The notes beneath the pieces were generated by a model. That model was given only the letters and a program-made list of their open reading frames with translations, did no database searches and was not told the origin of the DNA. The position numbers and the translations under genes are program-made. A DNA stretch of 64,000 nucleotides from Hypericibacter sp963696655 (GTDB taxonomy: Bacteria; Pseudomonadota; Alphaproteobacteria; Dongiales; Dongiaceae), in assembly GCA_963696655.1 (NCBI GenBank), contig CAVOLB010000098.1, forward strand, positions 1 to 64,000, in the 5' to 3' direction. Positions 18,094 through 27,897 of the stretch are shown piece after piece (within the stretch, counting starts at the first letter, position 1; each line of letters opens with the position of its first letter).

Positions 18094-18843
18094 ATGCCCT
18101 CCAATTCTGCCCATCCGAGCCCGTTATCGCGACCGCGCGCCCTCGCGCCCGTGCTGATGGTCTGTTTCGCCCTGGCCGCCTGCGCCGACGACAAGCCGCC
18201 CCCGCCGGCCCCGACCCTGTCGCCCGGCCAGTCGCCCAACGCCTCGGCCTATGACAGCACAGCCACGACGCCGATGGGTTCCGAAGCCGCCCAGACGGCG
18301 CCGACCGTCGGCTCGCAGCCCATGGCGCCGGCGCCCCTGCCGCAGACGGCGACCTCGTCCCCCTCGTCGAACAAGCCGGGGTCGCCGTCGATCGGCCAGG
18401 GGGCGGGCGGCATCCTGCTCCCGGTGACGGCCAAGTTCCTGGTCGACCGTCCCGACACGATCGAGGTCTCGATCCGCGATGCCCAGGCCGCCGACCGGGT
18501 CCAGCTGGTGGCGCCGGACGGCAGCCTGGCCGATGCCTTTCAGCTCGACCGCGAGACCATCCACGCGCAGGACACCGGTTCCTCCGGATTCAATTTCGGG
18601 GTGGGGGTGAGCGGCGGCTCGAGCTCGGGCGTCCAACCCAGCTTCGGCATCGGATTTCCGATCTTCGGCGGCGCGCCCAACAGCTCGCAGCGCGACGAGG
18701 TCCAGACCAAGGCCCTCATCAAGGTCCCGGACATGACCGCCTATCGCGCCAACTGGCAGCACACGGTCGTGCGAATCTATCTCGGCGAGAAGAGCGTCAG
18801 CCCGCGCAAGATGGAGATGGCGGCACCGCCGCCGCCGTCCTGA
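18094..18843 (+). CDS. Putative lipoprotein of unknown function
   Basis: A 249-residue protein with a type II signal peptide: a basic n-region, the hydrophobic stretch APVLMVCFALAAC, and a lipobox Cys near residue 30. A long Pro/Ser/Thr-rich spacer follows. The C-terminal half looks folded, with a Gly-rich segment (FNFGVGVSGGSSSG) and a final basic strand. I recognise no family. It is divergent from glnD and convergent toward mutS. The start ATG is the one giving a sensible signal peptide. Probably anchored in the outer or inner membrane facing the periplasm. Confidence 0.75.
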   Translation: MPSNSAHPSPLSRPRALAPVLMVCFALAACADDKPPPPAPTLSPGQSPNASAYDSTATTPMGSEAAQTAPTVGSQPMAPAPLPQTATSSPSSNKPGSPSIGQGAGGILLPVTAKFLVDRPDTIEVSIRDAQAADRVQLVAPDGSLADAFQLDRETIHAQDTGSSGFNFGVGVSGGSSSGVQPSFGIGFPIFGGAPNSSQRDEVQTKALIKVPDMTAYRANWQHTVVRIYLGEKSVSPRKMEMAAPPPPS

Positions 18844-18964
18844 GCGACGGCGCCGGCATCGAACTGAATATCCGGTTATGCGGGATCGATCACGGGAGTC
18901 GCGGCGCTTGGTGCTGCCGCGCCATCCCGGAAAACCGGTCTCGGAATCGTTCGTCGGGAGCCGA

Positions 18965-21689
18965 TCACGAGGAAGCGAGTAGGGCCTTGAGGCGATAGAG
19001 GGCTTCCAACGCTTCCTTCGGGCTGAGCTCGTCGGGATGGAGCTCGGCCAGCGCGCTGTCGACCGGACGCGGCTCCGCGAGGCCGCCCGGCGCGGCGCGC
19101 GCGGCGGCGGCCGAGAACAGCGGCAGATCGTCGGCGAGCTTGGCGAGCGCGCCCGCCTGCTGGCCCTGCTCGAGGAGCGTCAGCACCGCTTCGGCGCGCG
19201 CGACCGCCGCCGCCGGCAAGCCGGCGAGCTTGGCGACATGGATGCCGTAGGAACGGTCGGCGGCGCCCGGCGCCACCTCATGCAGGAACACCACCTCGCC
19301 CTGCCATTCCTTGACTCGCATGGTGTAGGGCGCGAGGGCCGGCAGCTTGGCCGCGAGCGAGGTCAGCTCGTGATAATGGGTCGCGAACAAGGCGCGGCAG
19401 CGATTGACCTCGTGCAGATGCTCGACCGTGGCCCAGGCGATCGAGAGCCCGTCGAAGGTCGCGGTGCCGCGGCCGATCTCGTCGAGGATCACGAGCGACT
19501 TCGGGCCCGCCTGGTTGAGGATGGCCGCGGTCTCGACCATCTCGACCATGAAGGTCGAGCGGCCGCGGGCGAGATCGTCGGCCGCACCCACGCGGCTGAA
19601 GAGCCGGTCGACCACGCCGATGCGCGGCCTGCGCCGCCGGCACGAAGCTCCCCATCTGCGCCAGGATGGCGATGAGCGCGTTCTGGCGCAGGAAGGTCGA
19701 TTTGCCGGCCATGTTGGGCCCGGTGAGGAGCCAGAGCCGGCGTTCCGGTCCGAGATCGCAATCGTTGGGCACGAAGCGCGTATCGCCCTTGGCCTCGAGC
19801 GCCGCCTCGACCACCGGATGGCGCCCGCCCTCGATCGCGAAGCTCTGATCCTCCAGCACCACCGGCCGGCAATAGCCGCGCTCGGATGCGAGGGTGGCGA
19901 GGCCCGCCGTCAGGTCGGTCAGGGCCAGCGCCCGCGCCGCCTCGGCGATCGCGTCGCCCTGGCTGCGCACCCGTTCCACCAGCGCCTCGAACAGCTGCAG
20001 CTCGATCGCGAGCGATTTGTCGGCGGCCGAGGCGATCTTGCGCTCGAGCTCGCCCAGCTCGACCGTGGTGAAGCGCATGGCCGAGGCCATCGACTGGCGA
20101 TGGATGAAGAGGCTGTTGTCCCTGATCTTGTCGGCATGCGTCGCCGTGGTCTCGACGAAATAGCCCAGCACATTGTTGTGCCGGATCTTGAGCGAGGGCG
20201 TCGATGTCTCGTTGCGATAGCGCGTTTCGAGATCCAGGATCAGACGCCGGCTGTGATCGCGCAGGGTCCTGAGCTCGTCGAGCTCGGCGTGATAGCCCGC
20301 GGCGATGAAGCCGCCGTCGCGGATGAGGATCGGCAGCTCGGGTGCCAGGGCCTGCGTCAAGAGCTGCACCAGACCGCCGTGATCGCCCAGATGGCGCGCG
20401 GCAGCCGCCAGCCCCGCCGGCAGATCGGTCTCGCGGTTCAGCAGCGCGCGGATCTCGCCCGCGACGCCCAGGCCCGCCTTCAGCGCCGTCAGATCGCGCG
20501 GGCCGCCGCGGCCCAGGACGAGGCGCGACAGCGCGCGTTCGATGTCGGGGGCGCGGCGCAGGAGCGCGCGCAGATCGTCGCGCAGATGACCGTCGGCGAC
20601 CAGCCGTTCCACCATGTCGAGCCGCGCCGCGATGATGGCGGGCTCGGTCGAAGGGGCCGCCAGCGCCGCGGCCAATGCGCGCGCACCCGCCCCCGTCACG
20701 CTGCGATCGATCGCCGCGATCAGCGAGCCGTCACGCTGGCCCGAGAGGGTTTCCGTGAGTTCCAGATTGCGCCTTGTCGCGGCGTCGATCTCCATGACCG
20801 TGCCGCGCGCCAGGCGTCGCGGCGTCGAGAGGCGCGGCAGTTTTCCGCGCTGGGTCAGCTGGACATAGTCGATGAGCGTGCCGGCGGCCGCGATCTCGGC
20901 GCGCTCGAAGCCGCCGAAGGCATCGAGCGCCTTGACGCCATAGAGCGCCTCCAGCCGCCGGCGCGCGGCCTCGCTGTCGAAGCGGCTCGACGGCAGCGGC
21001 GAGAGGATCGCGGTCCAGTCGCCGAGCTGGTCGCGCACCGGCCCCTGCGCCAGCAGCCGTTCGGGCAGCAGCAATTCGCCCGGCGAGAGGCGCGCCAGCA
21101 CCGCCGCCAGATCGCGCGGCTCGACCGGCTGCAGCTGGAAATCGCCGGTCGAGATATCGAGCCAGGCGAGCCCCAGCCCGCCGGCCGCGTCGGCCAGGGC
21201 CGCCAGATAGTTATGCCGGCGCGCATCGAGCAGCGTGTCCTCGGTGAGCGTGCCAGGCGTGACCACACGCACCACGTCGCGCTTCACCACGGCCTTGGCG
21301 CCGCGCTTCCTGGCTTCGGCCGGATCCTCGATCTGCTCGCAGACCGCGACCTTGAAGCCCTGCCGGATCAGCCGCGCGAGATAGGCGTCGGCCGCGTGGA
21401 CAGGGACACCGCACATGGCAATGTCCTGGCCGTCATGCTTGCCGCGCTTGGTGAGCGCGATGTCGAGGGCGGCCGAGGCCTTGACCGCGTCCTCGAAAAA
21501 CAGCTCGTAGAAATCGCCCATCCGGTAGAACAGCAGGCAGTCGCGGTTCTGGGCCTTGAGGGCGAGATACTGGGCCATCAGAGGCGTGGCGCCGCCTTCG
21601 GCCGCGATCAGCGCAGCCGGATCCTCGGGCGCGTCGGGCGCGCCGCCGGCAGGCTCTCGGTGATCGCGGGGCGGGCGGGTCAGGGACAT
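18965..21689 (-). pseudogene. mutS: DNA mismatch repair protein MutS, reading frame broken by a one-base insertion
   Basis: The first frame runs from 21689 through the mismatch-binding motif (YRMGDFYELFFEDA), connector, lever and clamp domains to the Walker A GPNMAGKSTFLRQ and on to SFVPAAQA. There it leaves frame near 19627 and ends at 19278 with unrelated residues. The second frame (from about 19626 to 18965) continues the expected sequence (RIGVVDRLFSRVGA, then Walker B LVILDEIGRGT, FATHYHEL and the helix-turn-helix tail). One extra G on the + strand in the GCGCGGCC run explains it. Corrected length is about 907 residues, normal for MutS. As written, the product would lose Walker B and ATPase function. 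Sequencing error and a real mutator allele are both possible. Confidence 0.93.
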
Positions 21690-21851
21690 CGGTTCGGAGT
21701 CGCGGATTCCCATAAAAAAGAGGCGGTTCCCCTCATGACAGGGGGCAGGCGGCGCGTGTAGGTTGCCGCCCAACTTGCGCCTGTCGGCGCAGCATCGGCA
21801 ACTCGACCGCAGCCAGGGTTGTGGCGCGGTTTTTCCGGAGGATCAACCCCC

Positions 21852-22424
21852 ATGGCGCTCGCCCGCCGCCGTCCCGAGACTCAAGCCCAGTTCGACAAGC
21901 TCAAGGCCATCATCCGCCGCGAATCGCTCCTCACCGGCGGCGACTTCAAGCTCGCCTCCGGCGCTCAGAGCAGCGTCTTCTTCGACATGAAGAAGACGCT
22001 GTTCGATCCCGAGGGGGCCTCGCTGGTGGGCGAGCTGATCCTCGATGTCATCGCCGGCGACGCCGTCGAGTTCGTGGGCGGGCTCGAGCTGGGTGCCGTG
22101 CCGATCGCGACCGCGGTCTGCGTGAAGAGCGTGGGCAAGCGTCCGCTCAAGGGCTTCTTCGTGCGCAAGGAGCCCAAGGGCCATGGCACCAACAAGCTGG
22201 TCGACGGCCAGTTCAGGGACGGCGCCGACGTGATCGTGCTCGAGGACGTCACCACCACCGGCGGCTCCTCGCTCAAGGCGGTGAACGCGGTGCGCGAGCG
22301 CGGCGCCAAGGTGCGCAAGGTCGTCACCATCGTCGATCGTCTGGAAGGTGCCGAAGCCGCCTTCGCGAAAGACGGCATCGAGCTGGTCGCGCTGTTCGAT
22401 CGCAACGACTTCCTGGATCGCTGA
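21852..22424 (+). CDS. pyrE: Orotate phosphoribosyltransferase
   Basis: A 190-residue type I phosphoribosyltransferase. The PRPP-binding loop VIVLEDVTTTGGSS and the flexible-loop region FFVRKEPKGHGTNK are clear, as is the N-terminal LTGGDFKLASGAQSSVFFD. It converts orotate and PRPP to OMP in pyrimidine synthesis. The ATG at 21852 follows GGAGGA. An upstream in-frame ATG at 21819 overlaps that ribosome site region and is less likely. It is divergent from mutS. Confidence 0.96.
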   Translation: MALARRRPETQAQFDKLKAIIRRESLLTGGDFKLASGAQSSVFFDMKKTLFDPEGASLVGELILDVIAGDAVEFVGGLELGAVPIATAVCVKSVGKRPLKGFFVRKEPKGHGTNKLVDGQFRDGADVIVLEDVTTTGGSSLKAVNAVRERGAKVRKVVTIVDRLEGAEAAFAKDGIELVALFDRNDFLDR

Positions 22425-22543
22425 ACCCATCGATCTCGCAAGATTTGCGCGACAATACAGGTTTTCGCGCGCTGTTCAGCCGGCTGTACGGTGTTTGACC
22501 CGCTAGTCAAGCGCCGGCCAAACATGCAAGCCTTGGCGTTCGG

Positions 22544-24838
22544 GTGGACCGTGAGCGCGGGAGGCGCAGCCACACCTTGGACGACCGATTGAGCATCACC
22601 GAGCAGGAAGCCCTCCTGCTGCATTCCAGCGGCAGGCCGGGCAAGATTGCGATCCAGCCCACCAAACCTTTGACGACACAGCGGGATTTGTCGCTGGCCT
22701 ATTCGCCGGGCGTGGCTTTTCCCTGCCTCAGGATCCACAAGGACCCGGCGGCGGCCTATGACTACACGGCCAAGGGCAACCTGGTCGCGGTGATCTCGAA
22801 CGGCACCGCGGTGCTGGGTCTGGGCGATCTGGGCGCGCTCGCCTCCAAGCCGGTGATGGAGGGCAAGGCCGTCCTCTTCAAGCGCTTCGCCGATATCGAC
22901 GCGATCGACCTCGAGGTCGATACCCACGACGTGGACGAGTTCATCAATTGCGTGCGGTTCCTGGGGCCCTCCTTCGGCGGCATCAATCTCGAGGACATCA
23001 AGGCGCCGGAATGTTTCATCATCGAGCAGCGCCTGCGCGAGCTCATGGAGATTCCCGTCTTCCATGACGATCAGCACGGCACGGCCATCATCACCACGGC
23101 GGGCCTCATCAACGCGTTCGATCTCACGGCGCGCGATTTCAAGACGGCGCGGATGGTGGTGAACGGCGCGGGTGCCGCCGCCATCGCCTGCGTCGAGCTG
23201 ATCAAGTCCATGGGCATGCCGCATGACAATGTGATCCTATGCGACACCGCGGGCGTGATCTATCAAGGCCGCGAGAAGGGCATGAACCAGTGGAAGTCGG
23301 CCCATGCGGCGAACACCAAGCTGCGCACACTCGAGGAGGCGATCAAGGGCGCCGACATATTCCTCGGCCTCTCCGCCAAGGGTGCCATGACCGGCGACAT
23401 GGTCAGGAACATGGCGCAAAAGCCGATCATCTTCGCGATGGCCAATCCCGATCCCGAGATCACGCCCGAGGAAGTCCGCGCGGTGCGCTCGGATGCCATC
23501 GTCGCCACGGGCCGATCGGACTATCCCAACCAGGTCAATAACATCCTGGGCTTCCCCTACATCTTCCGCGGCGCGCTCGACGTGCGCGCCTCGACCATCA
23601 ACGAGCCGATGAAGATCGCGGCCGCGCGCGCCCTCGCCGAGCTCGCCCGCGAGGACGTGCCCGACGAGGTCGACGCCGCCTATGCCGGCCGCCGGTTGCG
23701 CTACGGGCCGGAATACATCATCCCGGTGCCGTTCGATCCGCGCCTGGTGTCGCGCATCCCCGCCGCCGTGGCGCGGGCCGCGATGGACAGCGGCGTCGCG
23801 CGCCGGCCGATCATCGACATGCGGAACTACGAGTCCGAGCTGTCGGCCCGTCTCGACCCGACCGCGGCCGGCCTGCATTTGATCTTCGAGAAGCTCCACG
23901 CCAATCCGCAGCGCGTCGTCTTCGCCGAAGGCGAAGAGGAGCGCGTGATCCGCGCGGCGCTCGCCTTCCGCAATGCGGGCTACGGCACGCCGGTCCTGAT
24001 CGGGCGCGAGGAGCGGATCCAGGAGACCCTCAGATCCGGCGGCTTGGGCGAGATCGACGGCGTCGAGATCCACAATGCCCGGCTCTCCAAGCGCAATGCG
24101 CAATATGCCGAGTTCCTCTATCGGCGCATGCAGCGCTCGGGCCTGTTGTTCCGCGACTGCCAACGGCTGGTGAATCAGGATCGCAACATCTTCGCCGCCT
24201 GCATGGTGGTGCAGGGCGATGCCGACGCGATGGTGACGGGCATCACCCGCAGCTTCTATGACGCGCTCGACGACGTGACGCGGGTGATCGATCCCCGGCC
24301 CAACGAACAGCTTCTCGGGCTGTCCATGGTGTTCGCGAAGGGTCGCACCGTCTTCATCGCCGACACTTCGGTCAATGAATTGCCCTCGCCCGAGCAGCTG
24401 GCGGACATCGCCATTCAGAGCGCCGCGGCCGCGAGGCGCATCGGCCACGAGCCGCGCGTCGCGCTGCTCTCCTTCTCGAATTTCGGCAATCCCCCGCGCG
24501 AGAAGGCCGAGCGCATCCGCGAGGCGGTGGCGGTGCTCGACAGCCGCAAGGTCGACTTCGAATATGAAGGCGAGATGCAGGTCGACGTGGCGCTCGACTT
24601 CGAGCTGATGCGCCGGCTCTATCCGTTCTCGCGCCTCAAGGGCCCGGCCAACATCCTGGTCATGCCGGCGCTGCATTCGGCCAACATCTCGGCCAAGCTG
24701 ATGCAGCAGCTGGGCGGCACGGTGATCGGCCCGGTGCTGATGGGTCTCTCCAAGCCCGCCCAGATCGTCCAGGCCGGCGCCACGGTCTCGGATCTGCTCA
24801 CGGCGGCGGCGCTCGCGGGGCTGGCCGCGGTCCGCTAA
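22544..24838 (+). CDS. maeB: NADP-dependent malic enzyme with C-terminal phosphotransacetylase-like domain
   Basis: A 764-residue MaeB-type enzyme. The malic domain has LAYSPGVAFPC, the metal-site region FHDDQHGTA, and the Rossmann motif NGAGAAAIA. The last 330 residues form a phosphotransacetylase-like module (VVFAEGEEERVIRAALAFRN through MPALHSANISAKL) that in this family is regulatory rather than catalytic. It decarboxylates malate to pyruvate, making NADPH. The GTG start at 22544 is the longest option. A TTG about 33 bases downstream would also fit. It follows pyrE by 120 bases. Confidence 0.95.
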   Translation: MDRERGRRSHTLDDRLSITEQEALLLHSSGRPGKIAIQPTKPLTTQRDLSLAYSPGVAFPCLRIHKDPAAAYDYTAKGNLVAVISNGTAVLGLGDLGALASKPVMEGKAVLFKRFADIDAIDLEVDTHDVDEFINCVRFLGPSFGGINLEDIKAPECFIIEQRLRELMEIPVFHDDQHGTAIITTAGLINAFDLTARDFKTARMVVNGAGAAAIACVELIKSMGMPHDNVILCDTAGVIYQGREKGMNQWKSAHAANTKLRTLEEAIKGADIFLGLSAKGAMTGDMVRNMAQKPIIFAMANPDPEITPEEVRAVRSDAIVATGRSDYPNQVNNILGFPYIFRGALDVRASTINEPMKIAAARALAELAREDVPDEVDAAYAGRRLRYGPEYIIPVPFDPRLVSRIPAAVARAAMDSGVARRPIIDMRNYESELSARLDPTAAGLHLIFEKLHANPQRVVFAEGEEERVIRAALAFRNAGYGTPVLIGREERIQETLRSGGLGEIDGVEIHNARLSKRNAQYAEFLYRRMQRSGLLFRDCQRLVNQDRNIFAACMVVQGDADAMVTGITRSFYDALDDVTRVIDPRPNEQLLGLSMVFAKGRTVFIADTSVNELPSPEQLADIAIQSAAAARRIGHEPRVALLSFSNFGNPPREKAERIREAVAVLDSRKVDFEYEGEMQVDVALDFELMRRLYPFSRLKGPANILVMPALHSANISAKLMQQLGGTVIGPVLMGLSKPAQIVQAGATVSDLLTAAALAGLAAVR

Positions 24839-24850
24839 ATCTTCGGAGCG

Positions 24851-25246
24851 TCAGGCGTGCGGCGATACCGGTTCGACCGGGCCGCCCGCCTTGCGCCAGG
24901 CGCCGAACCCGCCCTCGATATGGGCGACCTTCTCCAGCCCCATATCCTGCGCGGTCTTGGCCGCGAGCGCCGAGCGCCAGCCGCCGGCGCAGAAGAACAG
25001 GAACCGCTTGGGCTCGGCGAAGGCCTTACGGTGATAGGGGCTCTCGGGATCGATCCAGAATTCGAGCATCCCGCGCGGGCAATGGAACGCGCCCGGGATG
25101 CGCCCGTCCTTCTCCAGCTCGCGCGGGTCGCGCAGATCGACGAACAGCACGTCCTTGTCGCCGTGAAGCGCCAGCGCCTCGGTGACGCCGAGCGTCTGGA
25201 TTTCGACGTTGGCCTCCTCCAGGAGCTGGCGAAATCCCTTCTTCAT
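24851..25246 (-). CDS. Rhodanese-like domain protein
   Basis: A 131-residue single rhodanese domain. The substrate-strand motif is VLFVDLRDPREL and the active-site loop CAGGWRS, with the catalytic Cys followed by a basic residue, as in thiosulfate or persulfide sulfurtransferases. The closing GGFGAWRKAGGPV is typical of the family. No signal peptide is present, so it should be cytoplasmic. It is convergent with maeB and lies 9 bases from the stop of the exported hypothetical gene on the same strand. Its sulfur acceptor is unknown. Confidence 0.92.
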   Translation of the reverse strand: MKKGFRQLLEEANVEIQTLGVTEALALHGDKDVLFVDLRDPRELEKDGRIPGAFHCPRGMLEFWIDPESPYHRKAFAEPKRFLFFCAGGWRSALAAKTAQDMGLEKVAHIEGGFGAWRKAGGPVEPVSPHA

Positions 25247-25255
25247 CGCGCCGGC

Positions 25256-26188
25256 TTAGTTGGTGCCGTCGATCGTCACGGCGCGGATCGCGTAACGGCC
25301 GCCGCTGTTGATGATCAGGAAGCCGTCGAAGGACTTGGTGATCGTCGTGTCCGTGACCGTGATCAGCGCCTTGCCATCGACCGACGCGGTCATGACGCCC
25401 GCGCCGTCGCGCAGGAGCTCGATCGAATGGGGCTTATCGCCTTCGAGCACCAGCGGCTTGGCGTAGCTGCCGATGGTCGTGGTGGCCTGGCTCGTGACCC
25501 GCTGCAGCGCCAGGCTCGGATTGCCGCCCGGAAAATAGGTGACGCGATAGGCGGTGCTGCCGCCAGGGCCCTGATAGGGACCGAAATCGAGCCGTCCGAA
25601 CTTCTCCTTCGAGATCAGATCGAGCCGGGCCTTGAAGACGTTGGAAATACTGACCGGGGTATAGATCGAGGCGTAGGTCGCGTTGGCCGAGGTCTGGTTG
25701 TTCTGCGGCTGCAGCAGCGCGCCCAGCACGTCGTTCAGCTTGATGTTCTGGCTGGAGGTCTGGCCCGGCGGGATGATCGTGCTTTTGAGGCCGGTGTTGT
25801 TGCCGAGCACATCCACGGTCCAGACGCCGGCCGTCACCTTCCAGACCGGATTGGAGGTGAAGTTGCCGTCCTGGAAATTGTCATAAAAGAGACGCAAGGT
25901 CGGCTGGGCCGCGGGCGTCGCCGGGGCCGCCGGTGCCGAGGCCGAGGCGATCAGGTCGCGCAGATCCTGGATGAAGAGCGGGTCGGCGGCCTTGGCCTTG
26001 TCGGCCTCGTCCACCATCGACTTCAGCTTGGCGGCGAAGGCCTGCAATTGCGGGTTGGCGGCCCCTCCCTGCCAGGCGGAATAGCGGGTGGTCGAGGTGT
26101 CGTCGGCCCGGGCACCGCTGATCGCCAGCGCCGTGAGGCCAAGCAGGACGCTGGCGAAGGCCAGCATCGGTGCGCGCATCCATCCCAT
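25256..26188 (-). CDS. Exported protein of unknown function
   Basis: About 310 residues with a Sec signal peptide (MRAPMLAFASVLLGLTALAISGARA). A short helical stretch and an Ala/Pro linker follow. The remaining 200 residues are beta-rich, with FYDNFQDGNFTSNPVWKV at the start and repeated aromatic/Gly strands, resembling a concanavalin-type jelly roll as in 3-keto-disaccharide hydrolase/LamG-like folds. I cannot assign a family. The start at MGWMRAP (26188) is chosen; an ATG at 26203 also exists and would overlap a possible extended phoR start. It is divergent from phoR. Periplasmic location is inferred. Confidence 0.75.
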   Translation of the reverse strand: MGWMRAPMLAFASVLLGLTALAISGARADDTSTTRYSAWQGGAANPQLQAFAAKLKSMVDEADKAKAADPLFIQDLRDLIASASAPAAPATPAAQPTLRLFYDNFQDGNFTSNPVWKVTAGVWTVDVLGNNTGLKSTIIPPGQTSSQNIKLNDVLGALLQPQNNQTSANATYASIYTPVSISNVFKARLDLISKEKFGRLDFGPYQGPGGSTAYRVTYFPGGNPSLALQRVTSQATTTIGSYAKPLVLEGDKPHSIELLRDGAGVMTASVDGKALITVTDTTITKSFDGFLIINSGGRYAIRAVTIDGTN

Positions 26189-26256
26189 AAATGTTTTATA
26201 CAAGCGACGCGCCGATCGGCAAAGAGCCGATCGGCCGGCCGGCTGCGGCCGTTGGC

Positions 26257-27654
26257 ATGAACGAGACGAAGCCGCTCGCGACGGAGACGATGCAACTCGG
26301 GCCTGGCGATATCTGGCGTGTGACGGGGGTGGCCATTCTGCCGCCCCTTCTGCTGCTGTTGCTGCTGGCCGGCGGCGGCTGGCTGGCGATCGAGCCGGCC
26401 CTGATCGGCGCCGGCCTCGCGATCCTGTTGGTGGGGCTGGGTATCTATGCCTGGCGGCGGGGCCTGAAGCGAATCGAGCCGCCGGTCATGGTGGCACCCG
26501 TCGAGCCCCCGCCCGAGCCCGTCCCCGCGGAACCGCCCACCCTGGCCGTGGCCGACCGGGTGCTTCAGGCCCTGCCCGATCCGGTGCTGCTGGTCGATGG
26601 CGAGCGCCATGTGATCCAGGCCAATGCCGCCGCGGAAAGCCAGTTCGGGCGCAACGCCGTGGGCCGCGATCTCTCGGCCATGGTCCGTCATCCGGCCTTG
26701 ATCGACGCGGTCGAGGCGGTGCTGGAAGGCGGTCCCGGCCGCGAGGTCGAGCTGGTGTTTCCGGTGCCGGTGGAGCGCGTGCTTCGCGCGCGCGTCGAGC
26801 CGCTGGTGGGCGAGGCCGATCAGCTCCTGGCCCTCATCGCCATCCAGGACATGACCGCCGCGCGGCGCACCGATCAGATGCGCGCGGATTTCGTCGCCAA
26901 TGTCAGCCACGAGCTGCGAACGCCGCTGGCGAGCCTGATCGGCTTCATCGAGACCCTGCAGGGACCGGCGCGCGACGATCCGGAAGCGCATGAGCGCTTC
27001 CTCGCCATCATGCAGCAGCAGTCGCAGCGCATGGCGCGGCTCATCGCCGATCTGCTGTCGCTCTCGCGCATCGAGCTCAACGAGCATAAGCCGCCGACCG
27101 GCGAAACCGAGCTGGGGCCGATCCTGGGCGGGCTCGCCGATGCGCTGGGGCTCAAGGCCGCCGAGCGCAACATGACGATCCGGCTGGGCGCACCCGCACC
27201 CATCGCCGGCGTCGAGGCCTTTTCGGACCTCGGCAGCATGCCTGCGGTCCAGGGCGATCGCGACGAGCTGACTCAGCTGTTCCAGAACCTGATCGACAAC
27301 GCCATCAAATATGGCCGGACCGGCACCGCGGTGCGGGTGGCCTGCTGGCGCGAGCCGGTCGAGCTGCCCGGCCGGCGGTCGGGCGGGCGGCCGTCGCTGG
27401 CGATCGCCGTGATCGACGAGGGCGAAGGCATCGCGCGCGAGCATCTGCCGCGTCTGACCGAGCGCTTCTACCGGGTCGACAAGGCCCGGTCCCGGGATAT
27501 CGGCGGTACCGGGCTCGGGCTCGCCATCGTGAAGCATATCGTCAGCCGCCATCGGGGCCGGCTGTCGGTCGACAGCACCCCCGGCGTCGGATCGATCTTC
27601 ACGGTCCACCTGCCTCTGGCGGAGGCCCGCAAGCCCGCTCGGGCCCTGGCCTAA
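26257..27654 (+). CDS. phoR: Phosphate regulon sensor histidine kinase PhoR
   Basis: A 465-residue membrane kinase. Two hydrophobic segments (about residues 25-45 and 48-64) are followed by a PAS-like domain (RVLQALPDPVLLVDGERHVIQAN). The phospho-acceptor His218 lies in FVANVSHELRTPL, with N box DNAIKYG, G1 DEGEGI, F box and G2 GGTGLGLAIVKH. It phosphorylates PhoB when the Pst system signals phosphate starvation. The ATG at 26257 leaves room for a promoter; ATG 26191 would overlap the divergent gene. It sits just upstream of pstS with a 243-bp gap holding the Pho box. Confidence 0.95.
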   Translation: MNETKPLATETMQLGPGDIWRVTGVAILPPLLLLLLLAGGGWLAIEPALIGAGLAILLVGLGIYAWRRGLKRIEPPVMVAPVEPPPEPVPAEPPTLAVADRVLQALPDPVLLVDGERHVIQANAAAESQFGRNAVGRDLSAMVRHPALIDAVEAVLEGGPGREVELVFPVPVERVLRARVEPLVGEADQLLALIAIQDMTAARRTDQMRADFVANVSHELRTPLASLIGFIETLQGPARDDPEAHERFLAIMQQQSQRMARLIADLLSLSRIELNEHKPPTGETELGPILGGLADALGLKAAERNMTIRLGAPAPIAGVEAFSDLGSMPAVQGDRDELTQLFQNLIDNAIKYGRTGTAVRVACWREPVELPGRRSGGRPSLAIAVIDEGEGIAREHLPRLTERFYRVDKARSRDIGGTGLGLAIVKHIVSRHRGRLSVDSTPGVGSIFTVHLPLAEARKPARALA

Positions 27655-27703
27655 AACATAATATTCACAGTATGTTAAACAATGACCCGCAGAAATCCTG
27701 GCG

Positions 27704-27734
27704 GTGTCATCTGATTGTCACAAATTTGTATTAT
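27704..27734 (+). promoter_or_regulatory. Pho box and -10 for pstS
   Basis: Two direct repeats, TGTCAT (27705-27710) and TGTCAC (27716-27721), are 11 bp apart, as in the PhoB-binding consensus of two 7-bp repeats with 4-bp gaps. A TATTAT -10 follows at 27729-27734, so the box replaces the -35 element as expected for PhoB-activated promoters. Confidence 0.85.
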
Positions 27735-27897
27735 TTCTGTTGGCGGCGGCGAATAGGTTCGGCCGCGTGACGTCGGGGAACGAGGCCCCGGGCCGGCTCG
27801 TCGGTGGGACGACCGGGCATGACCCGGGCCCCTCGAAACCCTGAAGACCGTCATCGTGACTCGCAAGGTCATCACCCTGCCAATGGAGCCCTCTCTC

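Noticed and set aside
15366..18254. A 962-residue open frame antisense to glnD
   Set aside because: It mirrors glnD exactly and lacks any motif; glnD has all its domains.
19404..21761. A 785-residue open frame antisense to mutS
   Set aside because: Arg/Gln-rich shadow of mutS without a recognisable domain.
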